A stretch of DNA of 51,881 nt, from contig NZ_JANZKV010000047.1 in the NCBI RefSeq assembly GCF_025060895.1, positions 2,913 to 54,793 of the forward strand. Direction: 5' to 3'. Of this stretch, positions 24,601-32,870 are shown piece after piece; position 1 is the stretch's first letter; each line of letters begins with the position of its first letter. Position numbers and translations under genes: made by a program. This DNA is from Stieleria sedimenti. Lineage in GTDB: Bacteria; Planctomycetota; Planctomycetia; Pirellulales; Pirellulaceae. The notes below the pieces were generated by a model. It did not search any database, was not told the origin of the DNA, and saw nothing but the letters and a program-made list of their open reading frames with translations.

Positions 24601-27039
24601 TCCGGCAACTATACGATTCGTCTCACTCCGCAAGTTCGCCGTGCCGGCACCGCCAAATTGAGCACGTACACGATCCCGAAACGCAACTTCACATTCTTCT
24701 TAAGCAACTTCTTAGGGAAAGCAGACTCCGCCACGACCGCCCGTGCTCCGGCCGGTAACCCCGCGCGGTCCGCCCGGCAGGACTATCTGATTCCTGAGGA
24801 CTACTACCAGGCCCGTTGGATCAGTCGCGCGATCGGTGTGCTCGGCCGAAGCAAACAAAACGCACGCGACGGCAAACTGCAATCGGTTCACGAGCTGATT
24901 GATGAAATGTTCCCGATGCCGCCACCGGATCAGATCAAGGACCCGAGCCGGTTGGAAGAATTGCTGGCGCTTTATGGCTTGGAACGATCACTGAGTCGCA
25001 CGGCGATCCGTCCCCCCGAATCATTGTTTTGGCGAATGGCAGAAGTCGCCCCGGCAGACGAGCACCCCGAATGGCGATCGATCTTGGAAGCCAGGACAAA
25101 GCGGATGAGGGTCGAGGGAGATGGAGCGTCGCGGCGTCTCAAGTCACTCGACGACCACCAACTGGGGATCTTGGCCAAGGCTGTTTCGGCCAGGCGGGAA
25201 TTGATGGTTGTCGGTAAACTATCGCCCGAGCAGATCGGACAGGAGCTTGATTTGCATCGCTTCATGATCCGTGAATTTCGGCATGCCGGGAAAAAAATGC
25301 CGACGCCCAAACGCGACACGGCGGAACCGCCGTTGAATCGTTTGGTGGTTGCCATCGCGGACATCCAGGTCGCGCTTTGGCAGAACGACCTGCCCCGTGC
25401 CGACCAACTTGTCGCCAGGTTGACCGACATCGCACGTCGCGACCGGAAACTCGATTTGTTGAAGGACATGCAGTCCAACAAAGTCAAAACCTGGCTCTTC
25501 TCACCCGCAGTGCCGTCGGAAATGGAGTTTCGACGGCGGCATCGGGCGGTGCTCCTCGATGCGTGGTTGGCCCACTGCACACGTCGATGCACGCTGAAAC
25601 AAAAAACGCTGACGGGAAACGAGTTTGTACGCCAATATGCCACAGGCGCCACCCAGCAGGCGGCAACGGCGATGCCCCCGATGAGTTTCACCGTCTCGCG
25701 GCACCAATGGCATACAACGCTTGCCAAACCATTGATTGACGACTATCTGGTACGAGGTTTTGTGCAACTGGCAATGGACGGCGACCCTCAGCGTTCCAGC
25801 GGCATTCCGGATTTCCAGTCCGAAGACTGGTTGATGGATCTTGAACGGGATTTGCCAGATGCGACGGAGCAAGAATTGAAACTTCGCAAGTTGGTTGCGG
25901 CGTATGCAGCATGGTGGAGTCGACGACCCGCTGATTGCTACAAAAAGCTATTTGGACTCTGCGAAACGTATCCAGACGATATCGACCTGAAAATCGAATT
26001 GGCGCGGTTCGAAATTGAAACCACCAAAGCAGACCAGGGGTTCGCGCGGCTAAACGACGTCGAAACCAGCGACGACCTGTCGAAGCAGAAACTCGAATTG
26101 GCGAAGTTTGCCTTGGCCACACGGATCGGCGCCATACAACCAGCCCGTCATGCCGCCGATCAATTTTTAAAATTGCAACTCAGCAACTCCACCCGCACCG
26201 CATTTGAAAAATTGTTAGCCGAACAAGGATTGGGCAGCCAACAGGGACAGGCGGTCGCGACTCGTCGACGCATCACCTCTCGAGCGACGCCCTCGCTGCG
26301 ACAAGACGATTTGTATCAACTGCGGGTGGCCCAATCACTTCTGATCGACGGAAACCGCACCACGGCTTCGGAGGTCGCGTTTTCGATCATTCAAGATCAG
26401 ATGTCCGATGGAAAGATTTTGCGATCCGCGGTGTCGCACCAGGCAATGGAGATCCTGATCCGTGCCGGCCGGATTGACCAATTGGTTTCACTGTTCGAGC
26501 GGCGAGTCGGTGCCGGGTCCACCCCCGATGCGCCGATCCCAGAAGGCTTCGTTGACACCCTGGCAGAGCTGTATCAACGCGCCGATCGGGGTGAAAAAGC
26601 GATCCAGCTTTGGAAGCAGGCCATTGACCGGGAAGGGTTGACGCCCACATTGATCCTCGCCCGAGCTGACAGACTCGCATCAATGCGAAAGCGTCATCAA
26701 GCCGCGATCACCTACCTGTTCGCCTTTGAGAGAGAGCCCGGGCTGTGGAAAACGCATTGGAGTGCGTTTGCCCGGTCGGCCGAGGCGTCGAAAGATCCCT
26801 CGGCGATTTACACGCGACTGCTGGCGTTGGACGTCACCCCGCATTCGTTGTTTTCGCTCTGCAACGTGATCGGCATCCGATCCGGTGACGAATTCAGCGA
26901 GAGTCAACGAGCGTTTACCCGACATGTGATCCAAACGCATCCGGACGTCCCCAACAAGCTCTCGCTGTTGAAGCAATTCATCCCCGAATCCGAGCGGTCG
27001 AATTTTCCACGTTTGGTGGAACTGTTGCAGCGGGATTGA
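21664..27039 (+). CDS. Giant secreted TPR-repeat protein (paralogue 2)
   Basis: A 1791-residue protein from the ATG at 21664, chosen because it opens a signal peptide (VALLVSLLAICGVALT) that ends before AQRPAAEADQ. The first conserved segment ERFTEVLLRRPRPGIALDRV aligns with RFLDVLLRNPQPGTALDRV in the upstream paralogue. TPR helices run to about residue 960, where both proteins have a low-complexity linker. Then come PEDYYQARWISRA (about 1045) and LRKLVAAYAAWWSRRPADCY (about 1405), again matching the neighbour in order and spacing. This copy stops at FIPESERSNFPRLVELLQRD, the point where the neighbour goes on for another 445 residues. Either this copy lost, or the other gained, the extension. 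The function is unknown; export and a scaffold role are inferred. Confidence 0.88.
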   Translation: MTQINRSRFQSPRVALLVSLLAICGVALTDRCDVLAQRPAAEADQAIERFTEVLLRRPRPGIALDRVYSHHLQNRTLDDFLRSLDVAETAERAGERQMVLGLIQLRRGLYGKAIVALAKAERWLGQDAMASFQLAAALRATGKNDEAIEAMQRSLDRSPRRVDAVEIYLQLGRLYARSGDQAKAIRTWKQLEQQFPGDQTIAERVARQLVDERLYEPALEQYTQLVRGAENAEQKIRFQIRTAELQRLLDRPDAANEQLKSMLSRLRPRSWLYRDVRDRLEAGLLHDGSFDALIEFYSAEVERLPDDLSLRIRLGQIQTLAGRLDLARQTMQTAVDRAPGDVAARLALIDVLDRADRLEEVSPQFEALVRLAPNNPDHFIRWGRLLLRDVDRKLDERRDAAADVWERLLSLRPDDPVLHVRVAKLFAGIDRTDQAISLYRKAVELAPDSTQYREYLAEQLHTLKRVDEAVEVWQSIATGPRRNRESLIRLAEIFASFKFNSRSLEAWREAASFDLTFNQRLRYARALMDAKAYRQATAQLETAESIAETRDERQQVLHDQITAYTEAGILRQMIAQTANQESSIKNRLLLAQLYLADNQLSRAAETIQDAFDQAPDDVETLLVAAEIAQRQQRRMDAIKYYDRLTELDARFKTEYLRRILTLQREIGDLEQAAQTAVALIRVAPGAADSYRLFAELAFALGRDEEAVAALRNAVDLAPRDNLHRLMLAKHYADRFQTDPAIQLYWEAIEMERDWDRRQELMQMMVPLYERRGESDQLLRRLEQFVLTTKDRYHTQRMVASFWQSIENYKRASFLLRQLVDQQPDDQDLIRQTVTCLIAMSDFETAVEYQRQLIDLAGTPDDYDLLGNLQAKLGKLKQFELSASELAKTTDPQRAMTLIARTANQSFEKAIELCRIVNGHQTAWWGIKCVESQLLFLTARDADDARLAKAIRLAGEVDALDVPFDMPPPCQATHASGSGLSGNYTIRLTPQVRRAGTAKLSTYTIPKRNFTFFLSNFLGKADSATTARAPAGNPARSARQDYLIPEDYYQARWISRAIGVLGRSKQNARDGKLQSVHELIDEMFPMPPPDQIKDPSRLEELLALYGLERSLSRTAIRPPESLFWRMAEVAPADEHPEWRSILEARTKRMRVEGDGASRRLKSLDDHQLGILAKAVSARRELMVVGKLSPEQIGQELDLHRFMIREFRHAGKKMPTPKRDTAEPPLNRLVVAIADIQVALWQNDLPRADQLVARLTDIARRDRKLDLLKDMQSNKVKTWLFSPAVPSEMEFRRRHRAVLLDAWLAHCTRRCTLKQKTLTGNEFVRQYATGATQQAATAMPPMSFTVSRHQWHTTLAKPLIDDYLVRGFVQLAMDGDPQRSSGIPDFQSEDWLMDLERDLPDATEQELKLRKLVAAYAAWWSRRPADCYKKLFGLCETYPDDIDLKIELARFEIETTKADQGFARLNDVETSDDLSKQKLELAKFALATRIGAIQPARHAADQFLKLQLSNSTRTAFEKLLAEQGLGSQQGQAVATRRRITSRATPSLRQDDLYQLRVAQSLLIDGNRTTASEVAFSIIQDQMSDGKILRSAVSHQAMEILIRAGRIDQLVSLFERRVGAGSTPDAPIPEGFVDTLAELYQRADRGEKAIQLWKQAIDREGLTPTLILARADRLASMRKRHQAAITYLFAFEREPGLWKTHWSAFARSAEASKDPSAIYTRLLALDVTPHSLFSLCNVIGIRSGDEFSESQRAFTRHVIQTHPDVPNKLSLLKQFIPESERSNFPRLVELLQRD

Positions 27040-27066
27040 AAGCGAGCGGGCGAGCCATTCGATGAT

Positions 27067-28173
27067 TCACCGATACCGTTCGCGTTCCTTGGCGCTGACT
27101 CGGATGTTAAATCGGTCTTCGTAACGGCCGGTTTCGTTGACGAAATCGATTTCGGTGTCCTGGTTTTCGAAGCGGAACCGCTGGATCGGGGGCGGGGCGA
27201 CGGGGCGAATCGAATAGAATTCCAGCAATGAAATCATCTGGCGTTTTTTGAGCGTCGATCGCAGTTCGCCTTGGGGGGCATCGGACGCGGCAATCGGGTC
27301 GCTGAAGTATTCGATTCGAATCGGCAGGCCTTTGCCGAAGTTCATTTCGGGGTCGTCGTCTTGGGCGATGGCCACGTTAACGCGTGTGGGAAACAGTGCC
27401 GGCCATTCGGCTCCGTTGACCATCGCAGTGATTTCGTCGCGTCGACTTTGTTTCAGCGTGCCGATGACGACCAACAGGGACCGTCCGGCGAGCGAGCTTT
27501 TGCCGAGTTTCAAGTCGAAGTCTCGGCGAATGCTATCAAGCATTTCGCAGGGTCCCCCGACCATCATGCTGGGTTTGATCCGGTCGTTCCTGCGGAGCGT
27601 CCGAGCTCCTTCGTCCAACCATCCCACATCGACGCGGCTGAGGGAGACGACGCCGGCGATCTCGGTGCGGGTCCAAGCCAAGCGTCCATCGCTGATTTGT
27701 TGCAGACGATGTTTTCCGGTGCCATCGTGCATTTCGATTTGAAAAGAAAACTGTCCGGTTCCGCCACCGACCTGCAGATAGGTGCCGACGCCGAGCACTT
27801 CGCGTCCGGCAGTTCGAACACGCTGTCGGATTTTACAATCGAACGCGGCACCATTGGCGAGGCGATCGATGACTTGATCGATCAGTGCGGCGGCACGCTG
27901 CTGGTCGGCGACGCTGTCCGCCGCGCCATCGCCGGTATTTTCAGCGGCATTTTCAGCGGCATTTTCAGCGCGCGGCGGGTTCGGGTCGGGCGTCGGCGGG
28001 TGTGTCGTCTGGCCGATCGTTGGCGGATCGGCAGGGGGCGGTTGTCCGCCGAGCCGCTGACCGAAAAATACCGCGACGAGGACACAACCGAAGGCGAATG
28101 GGCGCAGCGGAGGCGTGAAACGGAGTTTCACGGGGCCTTTCGGCTGATCACGGTCGTGTCGATCGATCTTCAT
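27067..28173 (-). CDS. Secreted LolA-like hypothetical protein
   Basis: A 368-residue protein from the ATG at 28173. It has a hydrophobic export signal (PFAFGCVLVAVFFG), a proline-rich stretch, and a short run of AENAAENAAEN made by a DNA tandem repeat at about 27938-27972. From about residue 90 it reads as a curved beta-sheet protein of the LolA/outer-membrane lipoprotein carrier type (LIDQVIDRLANGAAFDCKIR, GTYLQVGGGTGQFSFQIEM, RLQQISDGRLAWTR). Planctomycetes carry many such proteins and I know of no assigned role. It ends 27 bp from the end of the second TPR gene, in convergent orientation, and is divergent from the lipoprotein gene at 28397. Confidence 0.75.
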   Translation of the reverse strand: MKIDRHDRDQPKGPVKLRFTPPLRPFAFGCVLVAVFFGQRLGGQPPPADPPTIGQTTHPPTPDPNPPRAENAAENAAENTGDGAADSVADQQRAAALIDQVIDRLANGAAFDCKIRQRVRTAGREVLGVGTYLQVGGGTGQFSFQIEMHDGTGKHRLQQISDGRLAWTRTEIAGVVSLSRVDVGWLDEGARTLRRNDRIKPSMMVGGPCEMLDSIRRDFDLKLGKSSLAGRSLLVVIGTLKQSRRDEITAMVNGAEWPALFPTRVNVAIAQDDDPEMNFGKGLPIRIEYFSDPIAASDAPQGELRSTLKKRQMISLLEFYSIRPVAPPPIQRFRFENQDTEIDFVNETGRYEDRFNIRVSAKERERYR

Positions 28174-28396
28174 GGTCGGGTTGTGGCGATTTTTCCAAAG
28201 AATCAGGACGCAACGTGCCGATGGGTTTATCACGTGGCCGTCCTGTCCGCTGCGTGGCGCGAATCGTAGATGCGATTCGGGTCACACGTCCAGGCAGATC
28301 GTGCACGAGAAACTACCTTTGATTTTTCAGCCCAGGCGGGGACCGACCCCGCAAACCGCATTCGAGCGCGGTGCTACCCAAGGAATGGGGGAAAAG

Positions 28397-29716
28397 ATGA
28401 AACGATTCGTCACTCACTTGTCGCTGATTGCGGCTGGTGCGATGGTCGCGACCGGATGCGTACCGACTCGCCACAATTTACCGCCGGCTCAACAAATGAT
28501 GGAGCCCGGTCCTGGAGTCGGAGGCCCCGGCCCCGGCGTTTTGGGACCACCACCGTACGCCGGTGCCATGAACGCTCCGGCCGGACCCGGCGCCATGATG
28601 GCGGCCAACAAGGTTCCAACGGAAGTCCCGTCGGAGCTCGCCGCCGCAGGCCGAGATCTGAGCCAAAGCGAAATCCAACAAGTCGGATTTGTCCAAGGGA
28701 TGCATGGCGGCAGTGCCGCGTGCGGATGCATGGACGGATCCAGCGGAACGATGGTCGGCGGAGCCGGCATGGGCGGCATGATGGTCGCCGCGCCGATCAA
28801 TCAGGCCGTTCAAGTCACCTTCGGTCGCCCCGAAGGCATGCAGGTTCGCTACGATCAAACCGGCAACGGCATGTTCGACAGCGAACCGTTGATCGTCCCC
28901 GCCCGCCAAAACTTCCCCCAAGGTGGTTTGTTCCGCATCAAGCTGACAAACATCCCGGGACGTGAAGGCGTGGAACTGTACCCGACGATCGAATTGGCCT
29001 ATGCCAATCCTCGTACCGGCGCTTACCTGGCCCACAATTCGATTCCGCTTCAATTCGATGAAGAGGACTTCGACCAAGTGGTCACCGGCAACTTCGTGAC
29101 CAAGGTGCTGTACCTACCCGATCCGGATTTCCAAGGCCCGGCTTTGGCAGGAATCGATACCCTGGTGAGCACGCGTCTGGATCCGGGCGTGGATCCGATC
29201 GTCGAAGCCGACCGACGCGGTTCGATCCTGGCGATCATCCGACTCGGTGACAAAGATATCGAAATGCCTGGATCGGGCGGCATGGGACTGGGGATGTCTC
29301 CGCCGATCGCCGGACTGCCCGCACCCTTCGCACCGGCGTCGACGAGCGGCTGTGGCCCCGATGGCGGTACCTGTTCGATGACTCCGCCGCAACTGCCTGG
29401 CATGATCGCCGGTGTCAACGCACCCCAGTATGGCATGCCGATGAGCGGCACACCGATCGGGTTGCCGGGACCGCCGCACATTCCATTGGGAGCACCCGCG
29501 GGATTGAAGAAACACGTGATGCGGAACCGCACCCCGATGAATATTCCCCGGCCCGTCGAAACGATGCGAACGACCGTCCGTCATCAGCCCGGATACAGCT
29601 ATCCCAACCCGGTCAGCCGCGTTCGGATCACCGAGCAGAACATCCACCCGGGTGCACCTGCGGGACGTCCCCTGTTGCAGGGCAGTCAGTCAGTCGATCC
29701 GAATTGCGAACCCTGA
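28397..29716 (+). CDS. Putative lipoprotein, first of an envelope-protein trio
   Basis: A 439-residue protein from the ATG at 28397, which has a GGGGGA Shine-Dalgarno 5-6 bases upstream. An N-terminal signal with an ATGC lipobox-like end (LIAAGAMVATGC) suggests lipidation at Cys21. A Gly/Pro/Met-rich linker follows. A globular domain at about 140-300 contains GLFRIKLTNIPGREGVELYP, IPLQFDEEDFDQVVTGNFVT and KVLYLPDPDFQG. Then comes a second low-complexity region rich in Gly, Pro and Met and a basic tail. The domain recurs in the next gene (IPNAIGAELYPTVELIG, GNLVTRVVYLEDP), so the two are related. I know no function. It is likely an envelope-anchored structural or assembly protein. Confidence 0.78.
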   Translation: MKRFVTHLSLIAAGAMVATGCVPTRHNLPPAQQMMEPGPGVGGPGPGVLGPPPYAGAMNAPAGPGAMMAANKVPTEVPSELAAAGRDLSQSEIQQVGFVQGMHGGSAACGCMDGSSGTMVGGAGMGGMMVAAPINQAVQVTFGRPEGMQVRYDQTGNGMFDSEPLIVPARQNFPQGGLFRIKLTNIPGREGVELYPTIELAYANPRTGAYLAHNSIPLQFDEEDFDQVVTGNFVTKVLYLPDPDFQGPALAGIDTLVSTRLDPGVDPIVEADRRGSILAIIRLGDKDIEMPGSGGMGLGMSPPIAGLPAPFAPASTSGCGPDGGTCSMTPPQLPGMIAGVNAPQYGMPMSGTPIGLPGPPHIPLGAPAGLKKHVMRNRTPMNIPRPVETMRTTVRHQPGYSYPNPVSRVRITEQNIHPGAPAGRPLLQGSQSVDPNCEP

Positions 29717-29819
29717 TCGCAGGGTCCGCATGATGATGGGCTGAAGAGGTAACTGTTGAAAGCACGCGGCGTCGGCATCTGATTTCCGGATGACCGACGC
29801 CCACGTTTGAGTGGACCCC

Positions 29820-30629
29820 ATGATGCAAACCAGGCCGAAATCCATGCATACCAGGCCCAAAACCGCCGCCATCGCGATCGACGTGGCCGAATCGAGCAAC
29901 CGAGCTGAGGCGTTGGTTTGCATGTTCGTCCTTGCCTTGCTGATCACCTTGCTCAGCAGCGTCGCGTTCGATCGCGTCGCCTCCGCGGCCGAACCGCTCG
30001 ATACCAGCGGTCGACATCCGCTGTACTACAAATCACTGCCGCCGGGTGCGGTTTGGCAAAGTCCGGCTGCGGTGACGATGCAGCAAGGCACTTTCCAACC
30101 GGTCGCCTTCTCGGGCCCCGCCGGCACCAAGTTCTCCTTGCCGTTGGCGGGCAGCCACAGCGAAGAGGAACCGGATCTGATGGCCGGCCTGATGGTCGGT
30201 GCGGTGTACCGCTTTCGCATCACCGGCATCCCCAACGCCATCGGCGCCGAACTCTATCCGACGGTCGAACTGATCGGGCGAATCTATCCGCCACGCGGAC
30301 TCGAAACGTTGTACCCGATCCCGATCAACCTAAGTGAATCGGACTTGCAGGAAGCGCTCGACGGCAATTTGGTCACCAGGGTCGTCTATTTGGAAGACCC
30401 ACAAACGGCCATCCCGCTCGCCCAGCAACGCACCGAGTCGCGTCCGATCGATATTCCCTTAGACCAAGACGCGCTCGCAACAGCCGATTCATTCGGCCGA
30501 CCCGTCGCGATCGTACGCTTGGGATCCAAGTCGCCGCCGCGGAACCCGTCGCTGAGTTCCCAGTTCTACTTCGGCTTTCCCGCTTGGGCGCCGATTTACA
30601 AGCCAGAACCGATGCCTGAAACACCCTAA
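29820..30629 (+). CDS. Secreted protein sharing a domain with the preceding lipoprotein
   Basis: A 269-residue protein with an internal hydrophobic signal (LVCMFVLALLITLLSSVAF) and likely cleavage after ASA near residue 57. The start is uncertain: tandem ATG codons at 29820 and 29823, a GTG at 29811 and an ATG at 29844. The domain at about 90-200 (VYRFRITGIPNAIGAELYPT, INLSESDLQEALDGNLVTRV, VYLEDP) matches that of the preceding gene in order. The C-terminus (SQFYFGFPAWAPIYKP) is aromatic and proline-rich. The gene lies 103 bp after the first lipoprotein gene and 87 bp before the third. The trio could be one operon. No function known. Confidence 0.75.
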   Translation: MMQTRPKSMHTRPKTAAIAIDVAESSNRAEALVCMFVLALLITLLSSVAFDRVASAAEPLDTSGRHPLYYKSLPPGAVWQSPAAVTMQQGTFQPVAFSGPAGTKFSLPLAGSHSEEEPDLMAGLMVGAVYRFRITGIPNAIGAELYPTVELIGRIYPPRGLETLYPIPINLSESDLQEALDGNLVTRVVYLEDPQTAIPLAQQRTESRPIDIPLDQDALATADSFGRPVAIVRLGSKSPPRNPSLSSQFYFGFPAWAPIYKPEPMPETP

Positions 30630-30716
30630 CCGCGGCCGCGGCACGGAACCAAGTGTCTAGACCGTGCCGCTGAGCGACAAGCTTTGTTCCCGATACACCT
30701 TCAACCTCAACCGACC

Positions 30717-32018
30717 ATGTTTCACTGCTTTGCATCTTGCCGATCTTTCTGTCGGGGCACGTTCGCGGCAGGGACACTGCTGGCAACGATGGTGGTCCTT
30801 GTCGGGTGCCAGTCGCCAGCGGCGACCCAGGGATTTCGGTTGCCGGGAACACCAAACTTGCCGGGCATCCCTCAGACACCGACGCCGAAGCTGACTCCCG
30901 GCGGTCACACCCCTGCGGTTCCCGGAGTGAAGACCACCGCAGCCATCCAACCGGAACAAAACGAAATCACACAGGTCGGCTACTTCGGTCGATTGAGTGA
31001 TCGAGCCGAAGATCAAGCCAGCGTCTGCCAAGGATGCATCCAAAGCACCGACGCCGGATCATGCCAAACGTGCGCGCCCGCGTATCCCGTCATGGGGATG
31101 GGCCAGCCCTTCGATCCGCAAGAGTTTTTGTGCAACGGCGGTGACATCCCACCCGAAGCCCGCGTGATGGTCAATGACCACGTCGGCGGGCTTGATCCCC
31201 AAGATGCCGTGGTGCATTACACGACCGAGGCGGGTGACATTGCGGTCCAAGCGAGCAATCCCGTCTGTCTGTACTCGCCCCGCTTCGGCGCGATTCGGCA
31301 AGTCAGCGGCGCGGTCGCCGGCGAGAAAGCTGTCGGCCTGCGTGGCACCTTTCAACCAGTCGGCCCCAGCGGGATTGGCTTGACGCAACCGAGCTTGGTG
31401 GTCGGCGAGTCCTTAGAACTGGCCCGTGCGGACGTCGCTCGACGCGTCGACGCGATGCGCGATCGCAATCGCGGTGTTCCGGTCGAAGGCATCGTGCAAC
31501 CACTTCTGGCCGAAGACGCCTTGGAGATCCTGGCGACACTCGATGCCGTCTCGTTGAATCGTTTGGATGAATCACAAATCGCCATCCTAAAACAAGGCGC
31601 CGTCGCGGCCCAATCGTGGATGATCCGCGATGCGGTGGAAGTGATGATCGAAAGCATCACGCCGCCCGTGCTGACACGTGATGCCAAGGTCGAAGGATTC
31701 GTCCGATACGATTTCCCGGACGCCGGTCGCCTGGAAATCATGAAGGTCGCCGACAAGGCACACGCACAGCAGGGCGACGAAGTCAGCTTCGCCATCCATG
31801 TCCGCAACGTCGGTGACTCTGCGGTCAGCCATATCGAAATCGCGGACAGCCTGGTCGGACGGCTGGAGTATCTCGAGGACTCCCAGCACTGTGATCGCCA
31901 AGCCGAGTTCACGACCAAGGGCAACGCCGCCGGTTCGGTGCGGATGCAGTGGACGCTGGCCGATCCCTTGGCCGTCGGCGAAACGGCCACGATCGAATTC
32001 AAGTGCCGCGTGCGGTAA
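30717..32018 (+). CDS. Lipoprotein with a C-terminal DUF11-like domain
   Basis: A 433-residue protein. The ATG at 30717 opens a signal peptide ending in a textbook lipobox (LVGC, Cys31). A Pro/Thr-rich linker is followed by a cysteine-rich patch (CQGCIQSTDAGSCQTC, about 101-116). Then comes a central region with repeated short motifs (VHYTTEAGDIAVQASNPVCL). The C-terminal 90 residues form a DUF11/CARDB-like beta-sandwich: VSFAIHVRNVGDSAVSHIEI then SVRMQWTLADPLAVGETATI. DUF11 domains are common in cell-surface adhesins and S-layer-like proteins. It is third in a rightward trio of envelope proteins and converges with the CAP-like gene. Confidence 0.8.
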   Translation: MFHCFASCRSFCRGTFAAGTLLATMVVLVGCQSPAATQGFRLPGTPNLPGIPQTPTPKLTPGGHTPAVPGVKTTAAIQPEQNEITQVGYFGRLSDRAEDQASVCQGCIQSTDAGSCQTCAPAYPVMGMGQPFDPQEFLCNGGDIPPEARVMVNDHVGGLDPQDAVVHYTTEAGDIAVQASNPVCLYSPRFGAIRQVSGAVAGEKAVGLRGTFQPVGPSGIGLTQPSLVVGESLELARADVARRVDAMRDRNRGVPVEGIVQPLLAEDALEILATLDAVSLNRLDESQIAILKQGAVAAQSWMIRDAVEVMIESITPPVLTRDAKVEGFVRYDFPDAGRLEIMKVADKAHAQQGDEVSFAIHVRNVGDSAVSHIEIADSLVGRLEYLEDSQHCDRQAEFTTKGNAAGSVRMQWTLADPLAVGETATIEFKCRVR

Positions 32019-32065
32019 ACACCTCTGATCGCGTCACGCTCGACAACGATGCCGTGCGTCGACAC

Positions 32066-32578
32066 TCAGTGAACTCGGCCGCACTTGGGACAGCGTTTGG
32101 ACGTGGAGTCGGAAACCCGAGTTGCGACACGCGACGCTGCCGCGCGCAACGGGTTGGGAGTCAAGTGCGCCGTCTTGATGATCGGATAGCGATTGGGATC
32201 GATCAACGCTCGGCCGCTTCCGCCTCGCCCGACAAAGACCATGTAGCGTTCGCCGTCGGCGCCGATCGCCACCCCGGCTCCTGCGTAACGGAAATCGCAT
32301 TCGGTTGCACAGGTCAGCCAACCCCACGTCGCAGTTGCTTCCCCACAACCCTCGGTCCAACCGGCCGGAACCGAGGGGCCTTGATGTCCGTTCTTCAGTC
32401 CCCGTGCGGCGCGGTACTCCGCTTTGCGTTTGGCAAACTCAGTCATCGCGGGGTCTTCGACAAATTGCGGTAACCCGGCGGCGCGGCGCCACGCATTGAC
32501 TTCGTCAAAGGCGGCACCTTGGGCGACAGCGACCGAAGACACGGCAAAGACAACGAGAAGAATCAAACGTGATTTCAT
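32066..32578 (-). CDS. Secreted CAP-like (SCP) domain protein
   Basis: A 170-residue exported protein. The ATG at 32578 follows an in-frame TTG; I prefer the ATG. The signal peptide is LILLVVFAVSSVAVAQGAAF. The mature part reads like a small CAP domain: FDEVNAWRRAAGLPQFVEDPAM at the N-terminus, then FAKRKAEYRAARGLKNGHQG with a His, then GCGEATATWG with a Glu, then GAGVAIGADGERYMVFVGRGG. Four cysteines probably form disulfides (TEGCGE, LTCATECD). A basic tail ends CPKCGRVH. CAP proteins have varied roles; the reaction here is unknown. It is convergent with the lipoprotein gene and divergent from the hydrolase gene. Confidence 0.7.
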   Translation of the reverse strand: MKSRLILLVVFAVSSVAVAQGAAFDEVNAWRRAAGLPQFVEDPAMTEFAKRKAEYRAARGLKNGHQGPSVPAGWTEGCGEATATWGWLTCATECDFRYAGAGVAIGADGERYMVFVGRGGSGRALIDPNRYPIIKTAHLTPNPLRAAASRVATRVSDSTSKRCPKCGRVH

Positions 32579-32870
32579 CAATACAATCCCTTTTCATCGT
32601 TCGGGCAACAAGCGTCCATGAAACGACGACCGGCGAACGAGGGCCGACCGTCAGCAGCACACCGCCACCGGTGGCCGCGAAGAAACCTAACGCTTCTGTT
32701 CTCGTCGACAACCCCGACCGAAGGGCTGATACGACACGGCAGGGCGGGTGACGCACAAGCGAACAGCCCGCGTTCGGCCAAGGGGACCGACCGGCATGCT
32801 ATATTCTTGACCACCCCAAACGGCCCTCCGCCGCCGCGCACTTCCTCCCCCCCGCATGCCCCCGTCCGCC

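Noticed and set aside
27938-27972. Repeats in the LolA-like gene as a frameshift or assembly fault
   Set aside because: The AENA repeat units keep the frame and lie in a disordered linker, so simple in-frame expansion explains them.
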